In this document: one piece after another, positions 46,770-57,429 of the stretch | Numbering within the stretch: the first letter of the stretch is position 1 | Layout of the letters: each line of letters starts with the position of its first letter | Source of the DNA: Amphimallon solstitiale | Lineage: Eukaryota; Arthropoda; Insecta; Coleoptera; Scarabaeidae | Direction of reading: 5' to 3' | NCBI GenBank assembly: GCA_963170755.1 | Contig: OY720675.1 | Location: forward strand, 119,502,821-119,566,820 | DNA: 64,000 bases | Position numbers and translations under genes: made by a program | The notes under the pieces: model-generated | Told to the model about the DNA's origin: nothing | Databases searched by the model: none | The model's input: the letters and a program-made list of their open reading frames with translations, nothing else

Positions 46770-46859
46770 TCTCGGCCGATTCTGGAACCTCCTCATTGAC
46801 CTTGATCTATGCTGCGTGCATGATCAAGGTCAATGAGGAGGTTCCAGAATCGGCTGAGA
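46770..46859. repeat. Long hairpin next to the minisatellite (38-bp stem, 14-nt loop)
   Basis: 46770-46807 pairs with 46822-46859 with a single mismatch. Each arm includes one cattgaccttgatc / gatcaaggtcaatg, the same half-site word as the adjacent array. Confidence 0.93.
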
Positions 46860-47039
46860 CCCTCTACTAGTTTCACCTATTTACTTCTCCTCTATCAATT
46901 GATGTTGAAACTGTTGATGATAATATACAACTGGAATTAATCGAAATTCAATGTGATTCCATATTGAAATAAAAATATATTTCTTTTTGTATTCATTAAA
47001 TTTAGCGCACCCCAGCCACGTCTAGCTTCGACTATATTC

Positions 47040-47400
47040 GTTATGTTTTTCTGGTGGTGGCCATCTTGGATTCGCCATCTTGCTTTTTTATAAATCATTA
47101 ATTTTGAAACGCCCTGTATATACGTCACAAAGAATCATACTGTATATGTATTAAAATTTAAATCATTGATTCGCCATCTTACTTTTTAACTTTTGAAACG
47201 CCCTATATGTACGTCATAGAGTACTATGCTGTATATGCATTTATTTTAAAATTTTGACGGCCATCTTGGATTCGCCATCTTACTTTTCTAAATCCTTACT
47301 TTTGAGACACCCTGTATGATTGATACGTCACCGAGTACCATGCAGTATATGTATCTATTTTTATAATTTTGAGACCCTGTATATTAATTTTGCGCGCCGA
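47040..47400. repeat. Dispersed 'gccatcttggattcgccatctt' repeats, P3 left arm
   Basis: Three to four diverged units of ~90-120 bp, of the same family as in P2 (18090-19085). Mirror at 53390-53700. Confidence 0.8.
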
Positions 47401-47559
47401 CCACAGCGCCATCTACAAATCCACGGTGGCCGCGTTCGGAACTAAAATTAGTGGTGGGGGATTGAGTGGTGGGGGGTGGAGAATGGTGGGAGGTGGTGGG
47501 TCTAGAACCCGTAAATCTACTCTACTAGTTACAAGACTGCGAAAGGTAAGAAGTTCCTT

Positions 47560-48483
47560 CGCGGGAGTGTAAAGCATTGTCTAATTGTGCAATGTCAACG
47601 AAACTTTAGCACTGCTGTTAGAAATGCAATATTCAAGGAATGTTCGGCAATGGGAAGTCATAACAAAAGAGTGCAGTATCTTGCTAGTCTTATAAATTCG
47701 ACCGAAAAAAGGGTATCTCAGATAAAAATACCTGATGAGTCAAAACAAAAGAATAAATACCATGTAAGAGTAAATGGAAATATGGTACCTATTTGTAAAA
47801 ACTGATTTTTAAAGACGTTCAATTAAAGTAACCAATTTATTACCAATGTACTTAAAAAAGTCAATCTACTTCAGGTATTACACAAGATGGCATGGCTCTC
47901 ACGCATCTTCGCACAAAGTATCGGAAGAAATAAAAGAAGCAGCGAAACAACATATTTTATCTCTACTGGCTTACGAAGTCATTACTGCAGAAAATACACA
48001 ACAAAAAAAATATCTTCCCCCACACTACACACTTGCTAAAATTTATGACGAATACTTTCAACAAGAAAATGCACACATACCTATAAGCAGAAAACTTTAT
48101 GAAGATATGTTCCATTCTTTAAAAATATTTATTAAGAAGCCAAAGAAAGACACCTACCAGTACTGTGATAAAGTGAATATGCAAATCCGGAATTCTCTTG
48201 AGGACGATAAAGAACATCTTCGAAGGGAGTTAGAAAGTCATCAGAATGAAGCAAATTACACGTACAAATCCAAAGGTATTGACAAAGATATTTGTAAAAA
48301 CGACCCAACTAAAAGAATATATACTTTTGATTTGCAACAGTGCCGACTCCTGAGTTGTGCACATCTGTTGCATTTTATAAAAGACAGTTATGGACTTTTA
48401 ATCTAACTATTCATGACTGTATATCTAACCAAGCTTATTGTCATATGTGGCATGAAGGCGCGGGCGGAAGAGGAGCTAATCAA
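47560..48483 (+). pseudogene. DUF7869-like gene, 5' part only, P3 left arm
   Basis: Reading frames 47587-47805 and 47846-48406 plus a shifted tail to 48483 carry the N-terminal half of an arthropod family that I associate with DUF7869 proteins. It shows an N-terminal C-x-x-x-x-C-x-R-N-F segment with I-C-K, then a helical region, then K-K-P-K-K-D-T-Y-x-Y-C-D, then T-F-D-L-Q-Q-C, and finally (after a frameshift near 48380) T-F-N-L-T-I-H-D and Y-C-H-M-W-H-E-G. An in-frame stop interrupts the first block. Homology stops at 48483 just before the segment that continues in the right copy. The T-F-D-L and later D-T-C-G-x-Q-N motifs resemble an RNase H-fold transposase; this is inference. Confidence 0.6.
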
Positions 48484-49839
48484 GGTTCATAGGGTATTTG
48501 TTGCTAGTAATTTACATTAGTTCATTTAGGTTTCTCAATACGTACTTTCAATTATACGCCAGCCATGTACGTGAGGTAATTTAAAAATGTCTAAAATGAT
48601 GCTTCTGCATTATATACCTAACGTTGCCTTATGCTATGCCCTGACGGTGTTGTGGTTTTTGGTTCACAAGAATTCACCTTTTAATTTGATAGTATTTTCA
48701 GTTGAATTCTGTGAATCATTGTTGTCTAAACTTAAAATTAAAACTGTCCATTAGTAATGGGTATCTATGCTTTATTTACTTGGTTGGTTCATAATATAAA
48801 TCCTCTGCTATCAGTATTCGTGCTTTAAACTAAACCTATTTCAACCGTTAACATATTCTTATTTTGTATGATAAGATACTTCAAGTAATTATTTTTAATT
48901 TTAACATATTTACATTTTATATCAGTTGGGGTTCCTGATCTGTTTCATAGAGGGGTAAATTTTATATTTAAAGCAGTATATTGATTTTTAACTGTAGTTA
49001 TAAACTTATAGTGTTTTAATTGAACAATTTTAAGAACTTTTGAATTATAATTTGGGGGATTTTTAATATCCTTCGCTATACGAGGGTTGTTTGTTACGTA
49101 TGATCAATGTACGACTGGTTGCATCTTATATGGCAAGCATTGTATACATAGGTGTTTATATGTGTATTGAATGGTATTGAGGAGGCTCAAGACCACTTCA
49201 ACATATATATAATTTACTATCGAAATCATGGGTGTAGTGGCCTCGTATTTAACTAAGGTTTGTTTATAGAAGAATAACAAACAATGGTTTTTTACGTTTC
49301 GATATTATTTATAATATCTTTTTCAAAAAATATATAACTGTTACAATTAGAGTATATCAGGTTAAAAATGTAAAATAGTAAAATAACTTACGTTGTATGT
49401 ATAATAAGTGTGAAGTAAAGTGTATTTAACATTGTTTTTCAGTGGATTTTTTTATAGATTTTCTCACCTGCATATTAATTGTAATTATTTTCTTTTTTCT
49501 TTTTTATTTTGACTAAGTGGAGGTATGTACACATTTTTATTCTATCTGTCTTCGATAACTCAAATATTTTAATAATTTTGTATATATTTCTATTGCTCGG
49601 TGCTTTAAAATATATCTCTATATGTGTATTTTCATTTGTGCCTGTATTTCACGATTTTTATGTGTGGATGTTTTTATTTTGTTTGCTTTTGAATTTTTAT
49701 TTTAAAATTCCTATGTTTAAGAAAAACACAGTGTTGTCCATGTATTTGTTATAAAATTGGGAAATATATATTGGAAAGGTTATTAATGTCCGTCCTATCA
49801 TTTATTGCGTATTTATGTTTTTGTATGTGGATGCTAGTG
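48484..49839. other. Centre of P3, left part
   Basis: AT-rich; no gene recognised. A hydrophobic 81-aa ORF at 49509-49754 has the composition of AT-rich non-coding DNA and is not supported. Confidence 0.5.
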
Positions 49840-50155
49840 TTTCAATAAGATATGATATTGCGTATTACATAAATGCTGTCAAGGTATACACTACAAAGGC
49901 TGTCCTGCACGATAATGCTCCCGTCCACAAGAGTAATATTGCGAAGGCTGTCCTGCATAAAGTGGGCTTCGAAATTTCGAATGACCCACTCATTTCAGAC
50001 CTGGCTCGCAGCGATTTTTACTTGTTTCCTAAAATGTAAAAAGAGCTGGGTGGGAAGAAAATTACGAACATTGAAGTTAAAGGTGCAATTTTGGCACATT
50101 TTTCAGACAAAGATGAAACCTGTTTTATAAAAGCATACACAAGCTACTCATATAT
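49840..50155 (+). pseudogene. Mariner-family transposase, C-terminal fragment
   Basis: Contains H-D-N-A-P-V-H (the second catalytic Asp region of mariner transposases), a weakened S-D-L-A-R-S-D-F-Y-L-F-P in place of the usual S-P-D-L-A-P-S-D (third catalytic Asp), and a tail with L-G-G-K-K-I and S-Y-S-Y-I-E. There is an in-frame TAA directly after F-P-K-M (50036-50038). The N-terminal DNA-binding half and terminal repeats are absent. 'aaggctgtcctgca' is duplicated at 49896 and 49944. Confidence 0.82.
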
Positions 50156-51583
50156 AGAAGATCCGAAAAATGTATTAGAGTTGAAGGTAAATATACTGAA
50201 AATAAAAAATAATTTTATATTTTTATTTGCTCTTCTTTTCTCCCATTCCGCGAACTTAAAAAGGCTCCCTCCTTTATATACATAAGTATAATTGTTAATA
50301 GAATTTATAAAGAAACAATAATCTAAAAATGATTAAAGTGTAAAACAACTACGACAATAAAAATAAAAGACGATTTGAACAACATGAAATTATTACTTAA
50401 TAATAATAGGAAAGGTTTTTAGTAGTTGCGAATATACTTATTACCTCCGTTCTAATAGTAGTTCTATTTTAATTTTTACAAAGTACACATATTTTTTGTA
50501 TTCGTCATATTATTAATCTTGATTTAGGACGTTTCATACCACAGTTTATTTTTCGTTTCATTTATTCACATCGTTTATTGCTTCAATTAGCACGATAATG
50601 AGAACAGTCTCGATTATTACATCATCTAATGATGTACTTTGCTATTGGCATTCTTGAAATATTGCTATCTACAACAACCTAACATATACATGTGTGAGTT
50701 TTGATTTGTATTTGAATTAATATTCTTTAAAAATCTGAATCTTATTCATTTCGAAGGAGGGTTTATAACATTCTTGTATTATAGTTTCCATAAAAGCATT
50801 GCAAATATAAGATATGCCTAATGCTACTTTATAAACAAAATTCGTTTCTGTATATCTATATATTGTCGCTCTATATGTATTTGAAATGAATTAGAAGAAG
50901 TTATCAGTAATATGGTACATTAATACTAAGATACGATGCCAATATAAACCAAATCGCAACCATGAATACGTCAATCTTATATCTATCAAGCTAAAAGATT
51001 TACCTTGCCGAGGTTATCCTATTATTTGACTTGATTACTTATATGTTGTCACAGAAGATATTTGCAATAGTATCGTGTTAAATGATCAAATGCATTTCCA
51101 TAATAGTGCAAATGTTTTAAAACTGTCTGTATATTTACACACTTAAAATTAATTACATTATAAAAACATAAAACTAATGTATCACACTTAAACTACTACG
51201 AATAAATTGACACGCGTATTTATTTACCACTACTATTTATATGTCTGTAATATTTATGTCTAAAGCTGCACTACTTATATTTATGTTTTCTTTAACTTTA
51301 CGACTACTCTTGAATGAATGAATTCTTATTCCGGAATGAATCATCACTGGGCTCAACTACTTTATATACGCAGATAAAACTTCTGGAAAGGTGCTAGCGA
51401 ACTCTCGATACGCTCGGAGTATACTAGAAGAATCTGCAGACTTTCCGTCGCCGACACAGTACCATGCGGGTAGAAGATTTATGACTTTATGAGCACTTTT
51501 TTGTCGTCGCCTAGACGTCTGTTTCTCTGTGGGCTTGTTTCGTTACAGTATGTTTAGAATTTATCTCCATACCTATGGATATT
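50156..51583. other. Centre of P3, right part
   Basis: AT-rich with no supportable ORF. The 51340-51500 stretch is less AT-rich, but I cannot assign it. Confidence 0.5.
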
Positions 51584-53210
51584 TCAAGAGATACGGTGTA
51601 TTTTTGCCCTAGCATCTGGATACACGTCGTTTATATCGTCACTAACTAAATTTTTGTAGAAATCATGGAATACATCACTTATATATGACAGCAATTCCAA
51701 TAAATTATCTTTCTTCTTTTTTGCTATAGGTACTGGACCTTTATAACAAAGTGGAGGAGTTAGTGAAGGATTATTTTTTGTTGTTCGACTTCGTCTTATT
51801 AAACTAACTATTTTTAAAGGCTCTTCTGGACACAAGTTATTTTTATACTTCACCACACCGAAATGTTCTTTCTCATATCTTAACCATTTTATATCTTTCC
51901 ATGAAAATTTTTCTCCTGTATCATTAACTTTTTTCTGTTGCAGAGAGGTTTTGAGTAAGTTTGTATAGTCATAAAAATCTGACATTTTCATTTCTACCAC
52001 AATAAAGGGATAACTCTTTCCAGTTTGTCGAACTAACTGCATCCAGTCATGTGGATGATGAATTGGAGTAAAACATTCTTTTCTTGTTCTTTCTATCTAT
52101 AAGGGCATTGTCACTGTCGCACTCCATATGCGTGTGACCAGCGACAAGAAATTTATGATCAATAACTTCTAAAGAATTTGAATTTTGTAACAATGTTAAG
52201 AACATCACGACAATGTGGGAGTCTTTATTCTGGCACCCACAAGTATCAGAGATTAAAATGACATGGCTAACATCTTCACGGAGACCAAGAATATATTTGT
52301 ATAAACAAGAACCTACTTGATATACATATGACAATAAGCTTGGTTAGATATACAGTCATGAATAGTTAGATTAAAAGTCCATAACTGTCTTTTATAAAAT
52401 GCAACAGATGTGCACAACTCAGGAGTCGGCACTGTTGCAAATCAAAAGTATATATTCTTTTAGTTGGGTCGTTTTTACAAATATCTTTGTCAATACCTTT
52501 GGATTTGTACATGTAATGTGTTCCATTCTGATGACTTTGTAACTCCCTTCGAAGATGTTCTTTATCGTCCTCAAGAGAATTCCGGATTTGCATATTCACT
52601 TTATCACAGTACTGGTAGGTGTCTTTCTTTGGCTTCTTAATAAATATTTTTAAAGAATGGAACATATCTTCATAAAGTTTTCTGCTTATAGGTATGTGTG
52701 CCTTTTCTTGTTGAAAGTATTCGTCATAAATTTTAGCAAGTGTGTAGTGTGGGGGAAGATATTTTTTTTGTTGTGTATTTTCTGCAGTAATGACTTCGTA
52801 AGCCAGTAGAGATAAAATATGTTGTTTCGCTGCTTCTTTTATTTCTTCCGATACTTTGTGCGAAGATGCGTGAGAGCCATGCCATCTTGTGTAATACCTG
52901 AAGTAGATTGACTTTTTTAAGTACATTGGTAATAAATTGGTTACTTTAATTGAACGTCTTTAAAAATCAGTTTTTACAAATAGGTACCATATTTCCATTT
53001 ACTCTTACATGGTATTTATTCTTTTGTTTTGACTCATCAGGTATTTTTATCTGAGATACCCTTTTTTCGGTCGAATTTATAAGACTAGCAAGATACTGCA
53101 CTCTTTTGTTATGACTTCCCATTGCCGAACATTCCTTGAATATTGCATTTCTAACAGCAGTGCTAAAGTTTCGTTGACATTGCACAATTAGACAATGCTT
53201 TACACTCCCG
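51584..53210 (-). pseudogene. DUF7869-like gene, longer copy, P3 right arm
   Basis: Minus-strand copy of the gene in the left arm, continuing much further. After 52926-52366 (same content as the left ORF) come 52334-52047 with I-S-D-T-C-G-C-Q-N-K, V-A-G-H-T-H-M-E-C-D-S-D and I-D-R-K, and 52042-51584 with R-Q-T-G-K, F-S-W-K-D-I-K-W-L-R and a Lys-rich tail. Frameshifts separate the blocks (near 52390, 52330 and 52085). About 36 bp including the W-H-E-G segment retained in the left copy are missing. The Asp in T-F-D-L-Q-Q, the Asp in S-D-T-C-G and the acidic H-T-H-M-E-C-D cluster could be an RNase H-type catalytic set (inference). The gene is nonfunctional as it stands. Confidence 0.6.
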
Positions 53211-53769
53211 CGAAGGAACTTCTTACCTTTCGCAGTCTTGTAACTAGTAGAGTAGATTTACGGGTTCTAGACCCACCACCTCCCACCATTCTCCACCCCC
53301 CACCACTAATTTTAGTTCCGAACGCGGCCACCGTGGATTTGTAGATGGCGCTGTGGTCGGCGCGCAAAATTAATATACAGGGTCTCAAAATTATAAAAAT
53401 AGATACATATACTGCATGGTACTCGGTGACGTATCAATCATACAGGGTGTCTCAAAAGTAAGGATTTAGAAAAGTAAGATGGCGAATCCAAGATGGCCGT
53501 CAAAATTTTAAAATAAATGCATATACAGCATAGTACTCTATGACGTACATATAGGGCGTTTCAAAAGTTAAAAAGTAAGATGGCGAATCAATGATTTAAA
53601 TTTTAATACATATACAGTATGATTCTTTGTGACGTATATACAGGGCGTTTCAAAATTAATGATTTATAAAAAAGCAAGATGGCGAATCCAAGATGGCCAC
53701 CACCAGAAAAACATAACGAATATAGTCGAAGCTAGACGTGGCTGGGGTGCGCTAAATTTAATGAATACA

Positions 53770-54276
53770 TAACATGTTTTGAAATCGTATGACGTCAATT
53801 GTAATCATGACAACTGTGTGATATGTGCAACTTCTTACGTCATTGTAGAGAGACACGGGTTGGACGAAGCGTCAAAGACCAAAGTAAGGGTTTACATTAA
53901 TTACGCAATATATAAATATGAATTTTAATTAGTCTAATTACCGCATTAAACAACCGCACGGCACCACACACAATGCAATACTAAAATTATTTTAAACGCG
54001 CCCACCGAGGCTTTTGAGATGGCGCTGTGGACGGCACGCGTGGTTAGACTTTGAATGAAATACATTTTTTAATTTAAGATACAGCATGGTTTCTGATGAC
54101 GTAACTATGAACATACTAAAACGTGTTGAACAAGGATGTAAGATTTTGAAATAAAAGATTAGCTTCTTTAGACAGAATTTATTTTTATATACCAACAGAT
54201 ACAATTAAACTTATTATCAAGCATCACATTTATAGAGTATACAGAGTAATCAATCACCACTATTGTTACGTCAATT
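53770..54276. other. Region between P3 and the 200-aa gene, with a shared 3'-flank module
   Basis: No gene. About 54115-54205 resembles 60020-60095 (attgaacaaggat.ta.g..aaataaaagatta.ctt.tttag..agaatttatttttatata.caaacagataca.). In both places it lies directly 3' of a minus-strand gene end and contains AATAAA on that strand, so it behaves like a common 3' UTR/polyadenylation module. Confidence 0.6.
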
Positions 54277-57200
54277 TTAATTAACAATGTCGTCTAGTTT
54301 CATAACTTCATAATCATAATGAAGAGTATTAAAAGAAGTAAGTAGCACTTCTAACATTAGAAAAGCGTTTAATGAATTTGAATGATCTTCTATTAATTTA
54401 ACAATATTGCTATATAGATCACCGCTTAAATTTATACAAGATTTCAACAATGTATTATAAAATATGTCAAACTCACTATCAGCGAAAAATGATAATTTAC
54501 ATTTAATTAGTGGTTGTAAATTAAATAAATTTTTATATGTATCCTTCGATAACACCATCTGCTTATTTCGACTACTTATTCGTATAACACTAATAGTTTT
54601 ATATGTTGATGATTCGATTTGGTGGTTAGGACTGCAACCCTCAGTCTTGCAAAATTCCTCCCATTCATCCAATGTGAAGAATATACAGTTTGTTGAGGAA
54701 TGAATTTGAATGAGAGATGTGAATCCAGCTTCTGGACTAAGATCGATGTTGAGCCACTTGGAACCGCTTTTGTTGAGGAAGTATGATGATTGTTCAATCA
54801 AATGTGTTTCTTTAACCTTCGGATGACCAACCTTTTTTTCTGGCGTAGGCGACCAAGCGGGGTCAAAATTGACCCCATTTATTTTATAGCTAAAATTTAT
54901 TCAAATAAGAAACTTTTGATGGTTTATGTTTTTAGAATGTTTTATTAATAATATTACAAAATTACATAAAATAATAATCAACAAAAAAAAATTCTTCGAA
55001 ATGGAAAATGAAAAATTCTAATCAAAAAATTATGGGTGAATCAGTTTTTAATCCTACAGTTATTGCATATTATGTTTTTTTTGGTGACAGAATGCACTTG
55101 GCACACAAAATATCTGCAATTGTCGCATCTAGTCGATGTTTTTCGATCTAAAGTACGGCTACACATTTTGCACCTGCCACGCTTGGGTTGAATTGCCTCA
55201 CATTTTGCTCTTCATCAGATGCTTGGACTTCGCATCCTGCAGTTTCGTCAGTTTCAAGCACCATATTGATTGCTATTTGGACATGTTTGTGTAATCCTTG
55301 AAGCGATCGTAATTTTATGAGAGGTGTAACTAACTCAAGGCCTAATTTTTGGAGAAACAGCCTCCTTCTGAATGACTTTCCTATTTCGCAGTCACGGTAT
55401 TTATCAACATACAGCACAAAAGCATGTATTCCTGCAATGTCAATAAAATTGAAAAATAAAACTAACGGCCATCGTTTTGTATTACGATGGCAGGAATATT
55501 CCTTGACCATTTTATCTAGGGTATCAACCGCCCCCTTTTGGTCATTGTAGTCGAGAATAACTTGAGGTTTATAAGCTGTCTGTTCACCTGACACATTCAA
55601 TTCATAATGTTGTGTGCTTAGCAACAGAACACTTCTGTTCTTTTTTGGTACATAAGAAACTAGAATTGCATCTTTAGTGTACAGAATTTCACTAGAATGT
55701 TCTGGACGAGTTTTTGAGGGAATAAATTCTTTCGGTATCTCTTTGCGATTTTTCCTTATTGTTCCTGTTAGAGTTTTGTTCTGGTCCAGAAGCTCCTGTG
55801 ATAGCTGCAGCGATGTAAAGAAATTATCCGTGGTTACGCCATATCCGTTGCCCAATCCATTTACTAAATCTAAAACGACTCTTTTACCTAAAAAAAAAAA
55901 TTATTATACAATATTAGCGGCTTGTAAGTATATTTATGTTTATACCCTGCTCTTTTTCTGGTGTGTTGTTTGTCATTCCTGTGTACACTTGTAGATTCCA
56001 GCAATATGAATTTGTTGAATCGCACAGGGCCCAAACTTTGACACCATACTTATCAGGTTTTGATTTGATATATACTCTGAACGGACACCTTCCTCTAAAA
56101 GGTACTAGCTGCTCATCGATACAAACTCCAGCATTAGGAGTGTAAGACTTCTTGCAGTTTGAAGCAAAAGTGTCATGAATATAACGAATAGCTGCCAATT
56201 TATCAACTTCACGTCTCTCTGGTCGGGTTGCTTAATCGTCAAACCGTATGAATCTAAGTAAAGATTTCATTCTGTTGCGAGACATTGTGGCACAAAAAAT
56301 TGGTCTTTGAAACGATGGATATTTAGTACTCCATAATTCTAATATTGGCTCGTGATTTGCTTTGAAGGAGCCAGCAAGAATAAGTAACCCAAAGAAAGCA
56401 TTTATTTCTACCTTGTCAACGGGCGTCCAATCGTCTCCTAAAATTGTGTAAGCCCTTCTATTTGTTTCTTGAATGACGACATCCACAATTTCATCAGACA
56501 TGAATAGATGGAAAGCTTCTGCTGCTATTGTGAAGTTCTCACCGTAGGCAGTCCTGCCAGGCTTTTCGCAAAGGATATTTCTAGAGGGTCGTCTGCTCAA
56601 TCTAGGTTTGATTTTGCTCCATATTGTACCATCTCTCGCTTGCAAGGTATCACTTGTGTTACCATCATCCTCAGCTGAATCACTTGAATTTGAACTTTCA
56701 TCATCCGACGGAATATCTTCCAACACTTGATTTTCGTTTTCAGACACATTTTCGTCGTCAATATCATCGAAAAAGTCGCTTTCGTTAGCTATAGCCTCTA
56801 ACTCTGGCGTGGTAAGATATTTTCGGGCCATCACAAAACTGTTACTGACCGAGACAAACTTACAAATTCAATGCACAGCAATTGAGGTTATGTTTGATGA
56901 CACATTTAGCGCGCGGATTTTAAAAATAATCTTAAATTATAATTGTAGAAAAATGGTGCGTCGATGACCAAGAGGGGTCATTTTAGACCCCAAGGTGTCA
57001 AAACATTTTTTTTGACAAATTTAGTTGCTCGATCAAGATAAAAATCAAACACATAAGAAAACTCGCCAAAAAAGTCGATTAAAAAAATAATGGTAACATT
57101 AGTACAAATATTGCAAAAAATTTCGATAAACAACGGTGTCTGGGGTCAAAATTGACCCCCCTTGGTCTTCCGAAGGTTAAGAATATTCTCCTCCATCATT

Positions 57201-57305
57201 TTAAGTGAGTTGTCGATAAATTCAATACAACTTTCTGGAAAAAGAAATAAAAAAGATAGAATTATTTCTTTTGATTTAATTGTTTTCAATCTTACTAGCT
57301 TCCAT
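54277..57305 (-). CDS. Uncharacterised 200-aa protein of element C, split by piggyBac
   Basis: Coding parts on the minus strand: 57305-57296 (ATG plus 7 nt), a 61-nt GT-AG intron 57235-57295, then 57234-57177, the piggyBac insertion, and 54811-54277. With the transposon and one TTAA left out the total is 201 codons including the stop, in phase and without internal stops. The protein has an acidic start, then L-S-P-E-A-G-F-T-S-L-I-Q-I followed by I-F-F-T-L-D-E-W-E-E-F-C, matching the pattern in the 270-aa ORFs of P1. The rest is mixed helix and strand with six or so Cys. It lies ~125 bp downstream of the polB remnant on the same strand. I do not know its function; a DNA-binding accessory role is only a guess. 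Confidence 0.62.
54816..57176 (-). mobile_element. piggyBac-type DNA transposon (2361 bp)
   Basis: Flanked by TTAA at 54812-54815 and 57177-57180, the signature target of piggyBac. Terminal inverted repeats begin ccttcgga(t/a)gaccaa. Each end has an internal 18-bp palindrome ggggtcaaaattgacccc (54859-54876 and 57142-57159), with a third related word near 56968. It carries one transposase gene on the minus strand. It sits inside the coding sequence of the 200-aa gene. Confidence 0.95.
55041..56831 (-). pseudogene. piggyBac transposase, two lesions
   Basis: Start at ATG 56831. An acidic N-terminal region (D/E/S-rich, to ~75) precedes the DDD transposase domain. Within it, Asp lies in V-C-I-D-E-Q-L, in G-V-T-T-D-N-F-F-T-S, and in Y-N-x-x-K-G-A-V-D-T-L-D-K-M. 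A 58-nt GT-AG intron is at 55888-55945. One in-frame TAA follows R-F-I-R-F-D-D (about 56233), and one frameshift near 55190 separates the C-terminal cysteine-rich domain (C-K-M-C, C-D-N-C, C-x-x-H, C-N-N-C) that ends at TGA 55041. The catalytic triad is present, but this copy cannot make full-length protein. The low lesion number indicates recent loss of activity. Confidence 0.93.
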
Positions 57306-57429
57306 TTTAATGTTTTATGAAAAATTGAATGCACAACTGAACTGATACTTAGACAAACTGAGACTTGTTTACGTTGTAGAGTATTATATCAAATATTAAA
57401 GATATAGTAGTAGGGATACTTACTCAATT

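Larger units (their letters stand above)
46988..53769. repeat. Inverted repeat P3 (arms about 1.45 kb, centre 3.9 kb)
   Basis: 46988-48448 is the reverse complement of 52324-53769 (pairing sum 100757 outside and 100772 inside, due to a 15-bp indel at about 47460). Differences between arms are around one percent: the 186-aa ORFs differ at only a few residues. Both arms carry the dispersed 'aagatggcgaatcc' repeats followed by the start of a DUF7869-like gene. The outer flanks show no target-site duplication. Confidence 0.92.

Noticed and set aside
46410..46796. Overlapping minus-strand ORFs (60-128 aa) rich in S-R-S-C-Q-G-H-V
   Set aside because: They are translations of a 12-bp minisatellite in several frames; the period keeps all frames open.
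49509..49754. 81-aa hydrophobic ORF as a membrane protein
   Set aside because: Phe/Ile/Leu-rich composition is typical of AT-rich non-coding DNA; no homologous copy or gene context.
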